From Mytilinidion resinicola (taxonomy: Eukaryota; Ascomycota; Dothideomycetes; Mytilinidiales; Mytilinidiaceae): 64,000 nt of DNA. The position numbers were made by a program, and so were the translations under genes. Below, piece by piece: positions 52,542-61,544 of the stretch. The stretch is taken from the NCBI RefSeq assembly GCF_010093595.1, contig NW_022985450.1:517534-581533 (forward strand). The letters run 5' to 3'. Positions within the stretch are counted from its first letter, which is position 1; every line of letters starts with the position of its first letter. Below the pieces are notes generated by a model that was not told the origin of the DNA, did not search any database, and saw only the letters and a program-made list of their open reading frames with translations.

Positions 52542-54422
52542 ATGAGCCGCTGGGCTCCGTCCTCCAACCGTGCAACCAGTGACCTCAGCCGTGTCGAGGC
52601 ACCGGTAACGCTCCGTGGCTATCTCCTTTGCGTAAGTCGCTTCTTTCCTTCGCTGCCCATGCCTCTCTGGTAGCCCGACGGGCCCTCGAGATGTTGCGAG
52701 TGTTGTGTCCCAGTGAAATAGAGGCTAATTTTGTTGTCAAGGCTTTTGCAGCATTTGGTGGTATCCTGTTTGGCTACGATTCGGGATACATTAGCGGTGT
52801 TCTCGCCATGAACTACTTCAAGGAGCAGTTTGGCCGTAAGTATTACTTGTCTCCTTGACTTCACTCACCTGTCGCTGTTTAAAATACTTCGACCTAATTC
52901 AAACACTAATTACCTCACAGATCATCAGCTCCACGACGCCGATGCCTACAATGGCTACAATTACGACAGCTGGCAGAAATCCCTGATCACCTCGATCCTC
53001 TCCGCAGGTACATTCTTCGGAGCTCTGTTTGCTGGGTCTCTCGCCGACTGGATTGGTCGTCGAACTACGATCATTGCAGGATGCGGCGTCTTCTCTGTTG
53101 GTGTCATACTTCAGGTGGCATCTACCACAGTCAGCTTGCTCGTTCCTGGCCGGCTGATTGCTGGCATCGGCGTCGGCTTCGTGTCGGCAATCATCATCCT
53201 CTATATGTCTGAGATCTCGCCGAAGGCCGTCCGGGGTGCCATCGTCTCCGGATACCAGTTCTCAATCACCATTGGTCTTCTCCTGGCTTCGTGTGTCGAC
53301 AAAGGCACTGAAAATCGCATGGACACTGGCTCCTATCGCATTCCCATGGCAATCCAATGGCTGTGGGCTATCATCCTCGCCACTGGCCTTTTTCTTCTTC
53401 CAGAATCTCCACGCTACTATGTCAAGAATCAGAAGCCGGACGAAGCTGCCAAGGCCCTCAGCCGTCTTCGTGGTCAGCCCGTAGACTCTGCCTACATCCA
53501 GGACGAGCTTGCCGAGCTCGAAGCCAACTATCTCTACGAATCGGAGAATATGCATAGCAGCTGGATCGACTGCTTCCGTGGGGGATGGAAACCTTCTGGA
53601 AACCTTCGTCGCGTTATGCTTGGCATGGCTATGCAAATGATGCAGCAATGGGTACGCCCTTCTCTTTCTTGACTCTCTTTTGAAGCGCTAACGAACAACA
53701 ATACCGGTGTGAATTTTGTCTTCTACTACGGCACAACTTTCTTCCAGCGGGTCGGAATAAAGAATGCATTCACCATCTCCATCATCACCACGGTCGTCAA
53801 TGTGTGCTCGACTCCGATCTCTTTCTGGACCATTGAGAAGCTCGGACGTCGCGTTCTCCTCATCTATGGCGCCGTTGGTATGCTGGTCTGCGAGTTCATC
53901 ATCGCGATCGTCGGCACCGTGGCTCCCGAGGCGCACGCCGCCAACCTGGTCCTGATCATCTTCACCTGCTTCTACATCTTCTTCTTTGCCTCTACCTGGG
54001 GTCCCGCAGCCTGGGTCGTCATCGGCGAGATATTCCCTCTGCCCATCCGAGCCAAGGGTGTTGCGCTCTCCACCGCATCGAACTGGCTCTGGAACTTCGT
54101 CATCGGCTACATCACGCCGTATATGGTCGACGCCAACCAGGGCGATCTCAAGTCCAAGGTCTTCTTCGTCTGGGGCACGACATGCACCCTGTGCGTCTTC
54201 TTCGCTTACTTCTTCGTTCCGGAGACCAAGGGCCTCAGTCTTGAGCAGGTTGATCGCATGCTAGAGGAGACCAACCCTCGCAACAGTGCCAAGTGGGTTC
54301 CGCATGATACGTATGTGGGCCGTGGCGCTCGCGACGGTGTCAAGATGGCCTCTCTGAGCTCTGATGGCGGTGCCGACCACTTGGAGAAGGTCGACAAGCA
54401 CTCTGAGGCCACCCAGGTCTAG
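52542..54422 (+). CDS. MFS hexose transporter (sugar porter)
   Basis: Four exons: 52542-52631, 52742-52835, 52921-53651 and 53703-54422, 544 aa if the last join is as given. Sugar-porter motifs: GGILFGYDSGYISGVL in TM1, DWIGRR, PGRLIAGIGVGFVSAI, LPESPRYY, QQW-TGVNFVFYYGTTFF, EKLGRR, and PETKGLSLEQVDRML. It resembles high-affinity glucose/monosaccharide-type carriers in layout. The third intron starts with GTACGC and has a CGCTAAC branch site at 53686. The position that conserves QQW-TGVNF ends in AAT rather than AG (see findings). If the next real AG (53747) were used, TM7 would be lost. Everything else is intact. Confidence 0.88.
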
Positions 54423-55309
54423 TCGTCATTGAGGAAGCCTTGCAATACCCTATCTGCGAAAAGGGCACTGGCTAAAAGGTCGATGCTGCGGTTTTAGTAC
54501 AGTGTGGCGTTTCTTTGCAGCTGAGGAAAAAGATTCATCTGCGTTCGGTCAACAAATTCGGAGTTTGAGTTGCTATTTGATAGCGCTTCCTTTAGGTCAC
54601 ACTTTCCGGTGCTGCTTTATGTCTAGCCTCTATGGGGGGATCCAAGGAGACCTGACTTGTTCTAAGCCCGGAATATACCCATCAGTAGTTCCTATTCTTG
54701 GTCTTCATGCTGTAATGCGTCACTTGACCCTTACTTTTAATAAGGTGTGCTATTAGGATCTGAATTCCATAGGAGAGAAATCCATACTAACGAATGTGTC
54801 TACGAGACGCGATGAAGACGGGAATGCGGTTCTATATCTAAATCTCTACGCAAGGGGTTCTTATCAGCTCTAGATTGCGCCATCTCGATGTGTACTAGCT
54901 AGCCTTATTCCATTCCATCCCTATCACTCAATTATCGCTTCGCCCAACACTCTGGGCCCTTTCTCCTCCCCTCAACAGGATTTATATTACTAGCGCACAC
55001 TTGCTTGGGTGTCCCTGTATGAAGTTCTTCAAAATCTTCATCAATCGAAAGGCGAGCTACCCCAACGACTCGTAACCTCTGCCAGGCTATCTGGAGCTGC
55101 GTCCTCCAATAGTACTCAGAAGACACTTTAGTACGCGTCTCTGCTTCGAATTACTAAATCTCGCATATAACGATGGAGGTATAAAGGTCTTTCGGTGTGA
55201 ATCTCAATTGCGGATGCCCATTTTATCAACTCGTCTCTTACAAGTCTCGTTCGGAGTGGAGTATCTCATCATCTGTCAACCACTACTTCCTCTTTCCTTC
55301 ACGAACATC
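54423..55309. other. Convergent intergenic region
   Basis: AT-rich spacer with no supported gene. Confidence 0.4.
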
Positions 55310-56008
55310 TCACACTTCCTCCCTCCAAGCATACTCCTCCAACTCCGCCACCCACTCCGCCGCCTTCCGCCCCACCAACCTCTCCACCACATGCAACGTC
55401 GCATCCAACCCACAGCTCACGCCGCCCGCCGTAATCGTCACCAGCCCCTCCCCCTCATTCTCCACCCACCGCTTCCGCACCACCTCCGTCCCCTTGCCCC
55501 CGGCCTCCGTGCTCGCCTGCGCACACAGCATCTCCAGCCCCTCCAGCCCCAGAAAATGCGTCGTCGCCCGCTTCCCCCCCAGCACCCCCGCCGCCGCCAG
55601 CAGAAACGCCCCCGTGCATACCGACAGCAGGAACCTCTTCTTCCCCTCGCTCTTCTTCTCCTCCGCCAGCCGCGCAAACTCGCGGATCACGCCGAGCTCC
55701 TCGGTGCCGGTCTTGGCGAGCGCGAGCATGATCTCGGGCCCGCCGCCGGGCACGATCAGGATGTCGTAGGAGGCGAGGTTCTCGCGGGCCTCGGCGAGGG
55801 AGATGGCGGGGACGAGGGTTAGCGTGCCGCTCTCCGAGGAGACGGGGTTCGTGGCGCTGAAGGTGGTGGCGGTGAAGGCGCGCGGGCCGGTGGGGTCGGC
55901 GTTGGTGGTGGTGTTGTTGAGGATTTCGGCGGGGCCGGCAAAGTCGAGGATGTCGGCGCCGGGGAAGAGGAGGATGGCGGCGCGGTAGGGCGGGGTGGGG
56001 GTGGACAT
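55310..56008 (-). CDS. DJ-1/PfpI family (GATase1-like) protein
   Basis: A single exon, 232 aa. DJ-1/PfpI layout: ILLFPGADILDFAGPAEIL (with the D-x2-GP-x-E motif at residues 22-28), YDILIVPGGGPEIMLAL, then the nucleophile elbow SVCTGAFLLAAAGVLGGK (Cys131), and RATTHFLGLEG. GLVTITAGGVSCGLDATLHV closes the domain. Members of this branch (isonitrile hydratase / ThiJ-type, transcription-regulator-like) act on small carbonyl or isonitrile compounds; the substrate is unclear. Length is normal for the family. The gene is markedly GC-rich (many GCC/CCC/GGC codons) compared with its neighbours. Confidence 0.92.
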   Translation of the reverse strand: MSTPTPPYRAAILLFPGADILDFAGPAEILNNTTTNADPTGPRAFTATTFSATNPVSSESGTLTLVPAISLAEARENLASYDILIVPGGGPEIMLALAKTGTEELGVIREFARLAEEKKSEGKKRFLLSVCTGAFLLAAAGVLGGKRATTHFLGLEGLEMLCAQASTEAGGKGTEVVRKRWVENEGEGLVTITAGGVSCGLDATLHVVERLVGRKAAEWVAELEEYAWREEV

Positions 56009-56368
56009 TTTGGTGGAAATGTAGGGTTAGGATGGGTGAGGCTGGGTGGGTGCGGTTAGGTAGGGGAGAGAGGTAAGTTGGCGAATTTGGGGGGTGGTGG
56101 GAAGACTAGATGGGGATAGGTGGGATTTGGGAGAGTATAAGTATGAAGTCTATTGCTGGGGTAAAGTTGAGGCTGTTTGAGCAAGAATCGCCGTATACGG
56201 CATCGTTTGTACGCCCTTTACCCCGCTGCTGACATGCATGGTCCAAATACGAGCTTCCTAAAACTGTAAGCTCCTTTTCTTGTAGCAATGGTGATTTTAA
56301 AACGCAAAACCGTGAGATGAACTAAGTTTGATAGTCGCATGGCAAAACTCATCTACTAGGTTACGAAC
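56009..56368. other. Spacer between DJ-1 gene and aminotransferase
   Basis: G/T-rich leader of the DJ-1 gene followed by AT-rich spacer. No gene was seen. Confidence 0.4.
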
Positions 56369-57708
56369 CTACGGAAGAACTTTCTTCAACGTCCCCACAA
56401 GAGATCTGACCTCCTCTTCAGTATTGTAATGTATCATACTCACTCTAATTACCCCTTCCGATCCAAGTTTGAGGACCTCATCGCAAAGCCTCTTGCTGTA
56501 GAAATGACCCCATCGAAATCCAAAGTTAGATATCTTCTCCGCATCCTCCACGACCTTACGAGAGCTGACATCAGCTACCGTGAAGCTGATCGTTGGAACC
56601 CGTAGAGAGGAGTCTGAACTAGTCTCTCCGTGGATCATGACGTCTTTGCGAGACATGAGGTACGTCAAGAGGATCGATTGCAGTTTCTCTTCATGTTTGG
56701 CGATAGACTCGAAGACCGGCTTCGGAGAATCGCCGCCGAGGTACGACACGATCAGTGGAATGGACTGGGTCAGCTCGTAGTTTGCCCCTGCGAGACCGAT
56801 CTTGTCTTCTAGCGTAGCCGTGGGGTTGAAGTAGTGACCCATGGGATGCAGCCTGTCTTGGATAGCGCTGGATGCGTAAAGTGCGGCAATATGAGGCCCG
56901 TACACCTGTTAGACTCGAGTCAGTATGGTGCATTGAGCATCAGAGGTCGCTTTCTTACCTTGTACCACGAGAATCCATAAAAGTCCACTCCCAGCTCTTT
57001 CACGTCAATCTGACGATGTGGCGCGTAAGCAACACCATCGACACCGAAGAGTGCTCCCGGGATCGAGTGCACCGTCTGCGCAATTGAGCGAATGTCGTGG
57101 ATGGTTCCAAGAATGTTTGATGAATGAGTACATGCCACGAACTTGGTTTTGGGAGATAGAAGGGCCTTCAGCGACTCGGGGGTCAACTTGGGATTGACAG
57201 AGCTGGCTGGCGACCACCACTTGATCGTCATGTTGCAGCGTTTGGCCATGTCCAGCCAAGGATCGATGTCGGATTCATGGTCGACTTTCGATAAGATGAT
57301 TTCATCCCCAGCTTCGAAGTTCAAGGAGAATGAGAGGTTGCGGAATAGCTGCGTTGTTGATGCGCCGAGGACTGCGAGACGTGATGAGTATAATAGTAGA
57401 AGATGTATTGCCTGAGATGAAAAAAGCTGTAAGCCTTACCAACTTCCCCTGGATTGGCGTTCATGTACTTCGTCGCTGCATCGCATCCTGCGCCATACTT
57501 CGAGGTTGATTGTTGGCTTGCACTGTAGGAAGCACCAAGCTGAACATTGGTATTAGAGAGGTATTTCGAGATTCTGAGGAGGTGAGCATGGAAAATTGAA
57601 ACATGGTAGTATGAGTACGACGCTTACGACTCAATCACTTCTCCTAGCACCTTGCTTCAAAGCGGGGAAAAAGTCCCTGGCTTTCGTGACGTCAAATGTA
57701 CCCGCCAT
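56369..57708 (-). pseudogene. Class V aminotransferase (cysteine desulfurase-like), 5' block missing
   Basis: Exons (minus): 57708-57628, 57573-57440, 57371-56959 and 56905-56369. Exons 2-4 read cleanly in phase: NTNVQLGASYSASQQSTSKY, VLGASTTQLFRNLSFSLNFE, VDHESDIDPW, then the PLP-lysine region DFYGFSWYKVYGPHIAALYA and the small domain to GTLKKVLP. Family members start with ...FPAL-x4-DxVYxDNAGGSQ-VLG.... Here the first exon reads MAGTFDVTKARDFFPALKQ and then jumps out of frame straight to VLGEVIES, lacking the NAGGSQ loop that binds the PLP phosphate region. The deletion is about 30-35 bp and not a multiple of three. Either the gene is dead, or translation starts downstream to give a shortened protein. 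Confidence 0.72.
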
Positions 57709-57926
57709 AGTTCGAGGAATGTAAATTTGAGGAAGTAGTGATGAGAAGCGGTAAGTCTCTCAGAAAATACCAGTTGTTAAGTAGATCCATAGTGATCAAA
57801 TTTGGCATTTTATGAAAGAATTGAAGAATGAAAGGCTAAGCCCATAGCAGGAAGGTGGAGAAAGATCCGCGCTAAGTGACGTGCGGGTCTCTTTCACGCC
57901 CTTCTCCTTACAGATTGCAACCTTCT

Positions 57927-58007
57927 GATGCGGCCTCGAAACGCGTGATGCGGCCTTACGATGCGGCCTCAAACGACATGATGCGGCCTTGCGATGCGAC
58001 CTCATGA
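57927..58007 (+). repeat. Interspersed GATGCGGCCT decamer repeat
   Basis: Five copies of GATGCGGCCT (last one GATGCGACCT) alternate with related spacers (CGAAACGCGT, TAC, CAAACGACAT, TGC) within 81 bp. Confidence 0.75.
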
Positions 58008-58459
58008 TAGAGCAAAGAGTCGTTCATTGAGAATGTCCGAAATGTCGGTTATCGCGGCTTCTACCTCGTCACGGCTGTGAATCGACTCACATTCAATCCG
58101 AACATCAATTTAAGCAATTCAATTCAATGTGGAGGCTGGAAAACATGCTTGCTTGTCAATGACCCTGTCAGTGTGGAGTGCCTATCGGGGGTATTGGAAG
58201 TATTGTCATTCATTTGATCTTCTAGAACTATGCAGCTTCCATCTACTACTGTCACCTCTCCTCATTATCGCCGTACATGGTGAACATGTCCTACATCCAT
58301 TGAAATATGGCTATTAAGAGCGCGATGCGGTTGTGTGGTGGGGCGCATCGTCCCTACCCTTCTATAGTCCGACCTCGTCATTTCCCATTTGTCATCTCCC
58401 AACCCCCAACTCTCATCTCCCTGTACCATTTACCTACTCCATCTGCCTATGCTTTCCTC

Positions 58460-58521
58460 GGCTCTGTTTACTCGTCCTCCACTCTGTTTCCTCGTCCTCT
58501 ACTCTGTTTACTCGTCCTCCG
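58460..58521 (+). repeat. Three-unit tandem repeat, about 20 bp
   Basis: CTCTGTTTACTCGTCCTCCA, CTCTGTTTCCTCGTCCTCTA, CTCTGTTTACTCGTCCTCC occur head to tail in a pyrimidine-rich setting. Confidence 0.75.
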
Positions 58522-58725
58522 TTGTCAGTTTCGATTACTTCACTAGACGTATCGGCGGTGATCAAGATGAATCCAATTGACTAAGATTTCCCCGAATGCG
58601 ATATGGTGTTGGATCTAGCCATTCTTCGCCGGCAACGTTAAATTAAGAGTTTCATTCTTAGCATTGGATGCTTTAAGCTAAGTCCTAAGTGCGGTACAGT
58701 CAGCATCAAGCGCATCGTGCTTCGT

Positions 58726-58965
58726 CTAGTGTGCTTTGATATTGCACTTTATCACCCTAAGTTGGCTCTCCAGCTCCTCCTTCTTAACCCTGAGCAAGGT
58801 GTATTCAGAGTTAGAAGAATCAAGCTGGAAGTTGACTATTCTGTAGTCACCGTTAAGCATGTCGTGCCCACGCTGTAGGGCTTTGGCGTCGGAGTTGACC
58901 ACCCGAAGCTCGGGTTCTGGCTTCTGAGTAGGGATATTTCCGAAAACGCGATCTAGGACATTCAA
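58726..58965 (-). other. Coiled-coil coding fragment
   Basis: A 79-codon minus-strand frame with a heptad-like pattern (LRVVNSDAKALQRGHDMLNG, then YTLLRVKKEELESQLRVIK). It resembles part of a coiled-coil protein and lies beside the dispersed coiled-coil relics at 59.6-61.3 kb. No start context, introns or partner exons were identified, so it is treated as a fragment. Confidence 0.4.
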
Positions 58966-59240
58966 ACTTTTACATCTTACTCTGATTCAGGAAGATGCCT
59001 CGGAGGACTCCCAACAGCGTCAGCCACGTCCAGTGGGTAAGATAGTCGAGCCACTGAAGCAGTGCCACCTAGTGTTGCGAAACACCGTGCGAGAGAGAAG
59101 AGACACAAAGAGATCTGAACTTCAAGTAAGGACTATGCCTAATGGCAACATGAGGGTCTTCTTGGCTGTAAGGGTAATCTCAAGGACCCAGCTGGCGACA
59201 GGCTTCGTTGGAGATAAGTTGTAGTCTCTTCTGACTTCGT

Positions 59241-59338
59241 CTAAGGTGGCCTGAAGAGCTATCAGGCGAGCCAAAAGTGTCGTCTCCCAATTCAGAATAA
59301 CGCACCAAGGTGCCTCAAGCGGTGCCAGGCAAGTGCGT
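59241..59338 (+). repeat. Family-2 inverted-repeat element, copy A
   Basis: It begins AAGGTGGCCTGAAGAGCTAT then CAGGCGAG, and ends GGTGCCTCAAGCGGTGCCAG then GCAAGTGCG. The outer arms (AGGTGGC / GGTGCC) are short. It is about 100 bp and aligns with copies B, C and D. Confidence 0.6.
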
Positions 59339-59458
59339 GGTATGGAAGCTCGAGTGCGTGCGCATAGGACTTTTCATCATAGAATCACGAATTCGTAGAC
59401 TGTGCCTTTCTATTGGAGGACACCAGTCTCCGTTGAATACAGAGCAACAAATTAGCAC

Positions 59459-59560
59459 CGCCTGAGGTGGCATACGGAGCCATCAGGCGTGTCAAAGGTG
59501 TCGATTTCCAACTTTTGATAACGTACCAGGGGGTCCCAAGCGGTGCTGGGCAAGTACGCC
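59459..59560 (+). repeat. Family-2 inverted-repeat element, copy B
   Basis: CGCCTGAGGTGGCATACGGA, then CATCAGGCGTGTCAAAGGTG, then TTTTGATAACGTACC, ending TCCCAAGCGGTGCTGGGC. Same orientation as copy A. Confidence 0.6.
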
Positions 59561-59594
59561 TTATAGTACTTTATTGATGGCACTTGAAGTACTC

Positions 59595-59690
59595 TTCACG
59601 CTTCGCATTCCTTCGTCCTCAAGCTGCTGTTTGGGACCCTCCCGCTCGTTGTTGGTGCGGACGACGTTGTGTTGGAAAACAAAGGTAAAA
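59595..59690 (-). pseudogene. Coiled-coil relic (dispersed family)
   Basis: The minus strand reads NVVRTNNEREGPKQQLEDEG, matching TNNELGDLKQQLEDE of the relic at 26112. The text then diverges. The flank contains AAAGTACTTGCTTAAATTGT as in two other copies. Confidence 0.6.
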
Positions 59691-59776
59691 AGGAAGGAGG
59701 TGACGGTTCGTTAAGTACAGAGAAAGTACTTGCTTAAATTGTGAGAGAGTGATGGCGGGGGATGGGAGGGGAGGGC

Positions 59777-59851
59777 GCCACGGTACGTTATTTCAAATTG
59801 GAAAACGACACTTTTAACACACCTAATAGCTTTTCACGCCACCTCAGACGG
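59777..59851 (-). repeat. Family-2 element, copy C (inverted)
   Basis: CCACGGTACGTTATTTCAAA then TTGGAAAACGACACTTTTAA then CACGCCACCTCAG is the reverse complement of the inner part of copies A and B. Confidence 0.55.
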
Positions 59852-59984
59852 AGTCAGAAGAGACTGCTACTTCATGTTCAACGAAACCTGCCGCCAGCTA
59901 GGCCGATTACCGTATCTTGGAACGCGATTCAAGATGTACAGTACTAGGTCATAAATGCCCTAGAAAGCTAGAAGTCCTACCCCT

Positions 59985-60830
59985 AAAGTTTGTGACATCG
60001 TGTAGGCATCAGTTTTGAATAGCCCAAGGGCGTATTTAATCCTCCGGTGCTATGTCAAGACGTTCACATAAGCAATCCTGATCTAGTGCCTGTAGCTTTT
60101 GGCATCGTATAGGCGTCGATTTTGAATAGTCCAGGGATGAACTCAATCCTCTAGTGCCAGGTCAAAACGTTCACATGAGGGACTCTGATCTAGCCCCTAG
60201 AGCTTTTGACATCGTGAAGGCGTCGCTTTTGGACAACTCAGGGGTGTATTCCATACTCACCCGTATGCTCAAAAGCAACAAGCATATTGTTCAATTCCTT
60301 GCTCTTCGATTTTACAGCCTTCTGATATTGGACGTTCTGATCTAGCCTTCTGAGCTTATGACATCGTGTAGGCGTCGGGGTTGAAAAGCCTAAGGGTGTA
60401 TTCAATCCTCAGGTGCCATTTCAAAACGTTCACGTGAAGGACTCTGATCTAGGCCCTGGAGCTTTTGACATCGTGTAGGCGTCGATTTGGAATAGCCTAG
60501 GGGCGTATTCCATACTTAATGATATGCTCAAAAGCAGTAAGCATACCGTTCAGTTCCTAGCTCTTCTATTCTACAACTCTCTTAAGATTGGACGTTCTGA
60601 TTTAGGCCCTCAGGCTTTTGACATCGTGAAGGCGTCGCGATTGAGTAGTCCAGGGGTTTTTTCACTCCTCCAGTGCTCCGTAAAGCTAGGCGTTCTGATC
60701 TAGCCATTGGAGATTTTGACATCGTTTACGTGTCGATTCTGAATAGCCTAAAGGCGTATTCAATCCTCCGGTTCGATGTCAAAACGTTCACGTGAAAGGC
60801 TCAAATAACGGCGTCCGTGCGCTGGTGTTC
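59985..60830 (+). repeat. Higher-order tandem array (seven monomers, two lengths)
   Basis: Monomers start with GCTTTTGACATCGTGTAGGC-like text at 59988, 60095, 60202, 60354, 60461, 60614 and 60712. Spacings are 107, 107, 152, 107, 153, 98 and about 100 bp. Long monomers carry an extra 45-bp segment (CTCAAAAGCA...AAGCATA...TTCAATTCCT type). Inner text shared by short units: CAATCCTCCGGTGC, then CAAAACGTTCACGTGA. No gene is inside it. Confidence 0.85.
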
Positions 60831-60834
60831 ACTG

Positions 60835-60990
60835 TCCATCTCGAAGACTTCGTCCTGTTCAGCCTTCAGCTTGCCCTGGGCCACCTCAAGCTTGGATTGG
60901 GCAGTCTTCGTTTCTGCGTAGTAAAGGTTGGTGGTGTTTTGGACCTCTGAGCGAAGCCTACTTTCGTCCTTAAACTGCTGTCCCTTGTCA
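60835..60990 (-). pseudogene. Coiled-coil relic (dispersed family), best-preserved copy
   Basis: Minus strand: QQFKDESRLRSEVQNTTNLY, then YAETKTAQSKLEVAQGKLKA, then EQDEVFEMDSEHQ, open throughout. It matches the broken relic at 26112-26265 and continues past that copy's stop. No start codon, promoter or downstream exon was found, so it looks like a captured exon fragment. It adjoins the 59985-60830 array. Confidence 0.65.
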
Positions 60991-61026
60991 TGTGGAGGGA
61001 AAGTACTTGCTTAAATTGTGAGAGAG

Positions 61027-61060
61027 GGGCCCCCGGGGGGGGGGGGGTGGGGGGGGTTGG
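61027..61060 (+). repeat. Long G tract
   Basis: G13 (61035-61047), one T, then G8, preceded by GGGGCCCCC and followed by TTGGTTGGTT. It can form G-quadruplex or slipped structures and is a likely spot for sequencing or assembly error. Confidence 0.85.
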
Positions 61061-61184
61061 TTGGTTGCGGCGTGCCGGGTCGATAACTGAGCGCGCTACT
61101 TCGCTTAGAGCTCTAAAATACCACCAATCCCTAATACGAGTAGTCTAAAGTTGCCCAATCCATGGTTGAGGTGGCCCAGGTCAA

Positions 61185-61310
61185 TACTCGACATGCTCTT
61201 CCAGGCTCGAGATGTTGGCTTCATTGTCCATCTCGAAGACTTCGTCTTGTTCAGCCTTGAGCTTGGCCTGGACGACCTCAAGCCTGAACTGGGCAGCCTT
61301 GGAGAGGGAA
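61185..61310 (-). pseudogene. Coiled-coil relic (dispersed family)
   Basis: Minus strand: SKAAQFRLEVVQAKLKAEQD, then EVFEMDNEANISSLE. It is related to 60835-60990 (SKLEVAQGKLKAEQDEVFEM). Followed on the plus strand by GGGAAAGTACTTGTTAAATT, the same junction sequence as two other copies. Confidence 0.6.
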
Positions 61311-61423
61311 AGTACTTGTTAAATTGCGAGAAAGGGGCCGGCCCCTGGGGAGAGGGATGGGGGGCCCTGCTTTATGGGCCCTTTCCCGTCTAAACGCCAT
61401 CAATTATGTAATACAAGACCTAG

Positions 61424-61532
61424 TTGCCTGGCACCGCTTGCCTGGCACCGCTTGGGGGTCCATGGTACGTTATCAAAAGTTGGAAACGGACGCTTTTGAC
61501 ACGCCTGATGTCTCTATTCGCCACCTAGTTAA
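61424..61532 (-). repeat. Family-2 element, copy D (inverted)
   Basis: GCCTGGCACCGCTT occurs twice in a row at 61425-61454, then GGGGGTCCATGGTACGTTAT, GGAAACGGACGCTTTTGACA and GCCACCTAG. It is the reverse complement of copies A and B, with a duplicated end. Confidence 0.65.
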
Positions 61533-61544
61533 CGACAAGTCCTT

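Larger units (their letters stand above)
57709..58725. other. Repeat-bearing intergenic region
   Basis: Contains two short tandem repeats (57927-58007 and 58460-58521). No gene is supported; this starts the gene-poor end of the window. Confidence 0.4.

Noticed and set aside
55208..55822. Antisense open frame of about 204 codons over the DJ-1 gene
   Set aside because: A GC-rich shadow frame dominated by Pro/Leu/Arg/His; the sense strand encodes a complete DJ-1/PfpI domain.
46322..57708. Transporters, DJ-1, aminotransferase and hydrolase considered as a metabolite cluster
   Set aside because: No backbone synthase, terpene cyclase or pathway-specific regulator is present, and the genes differ in type and orientation.
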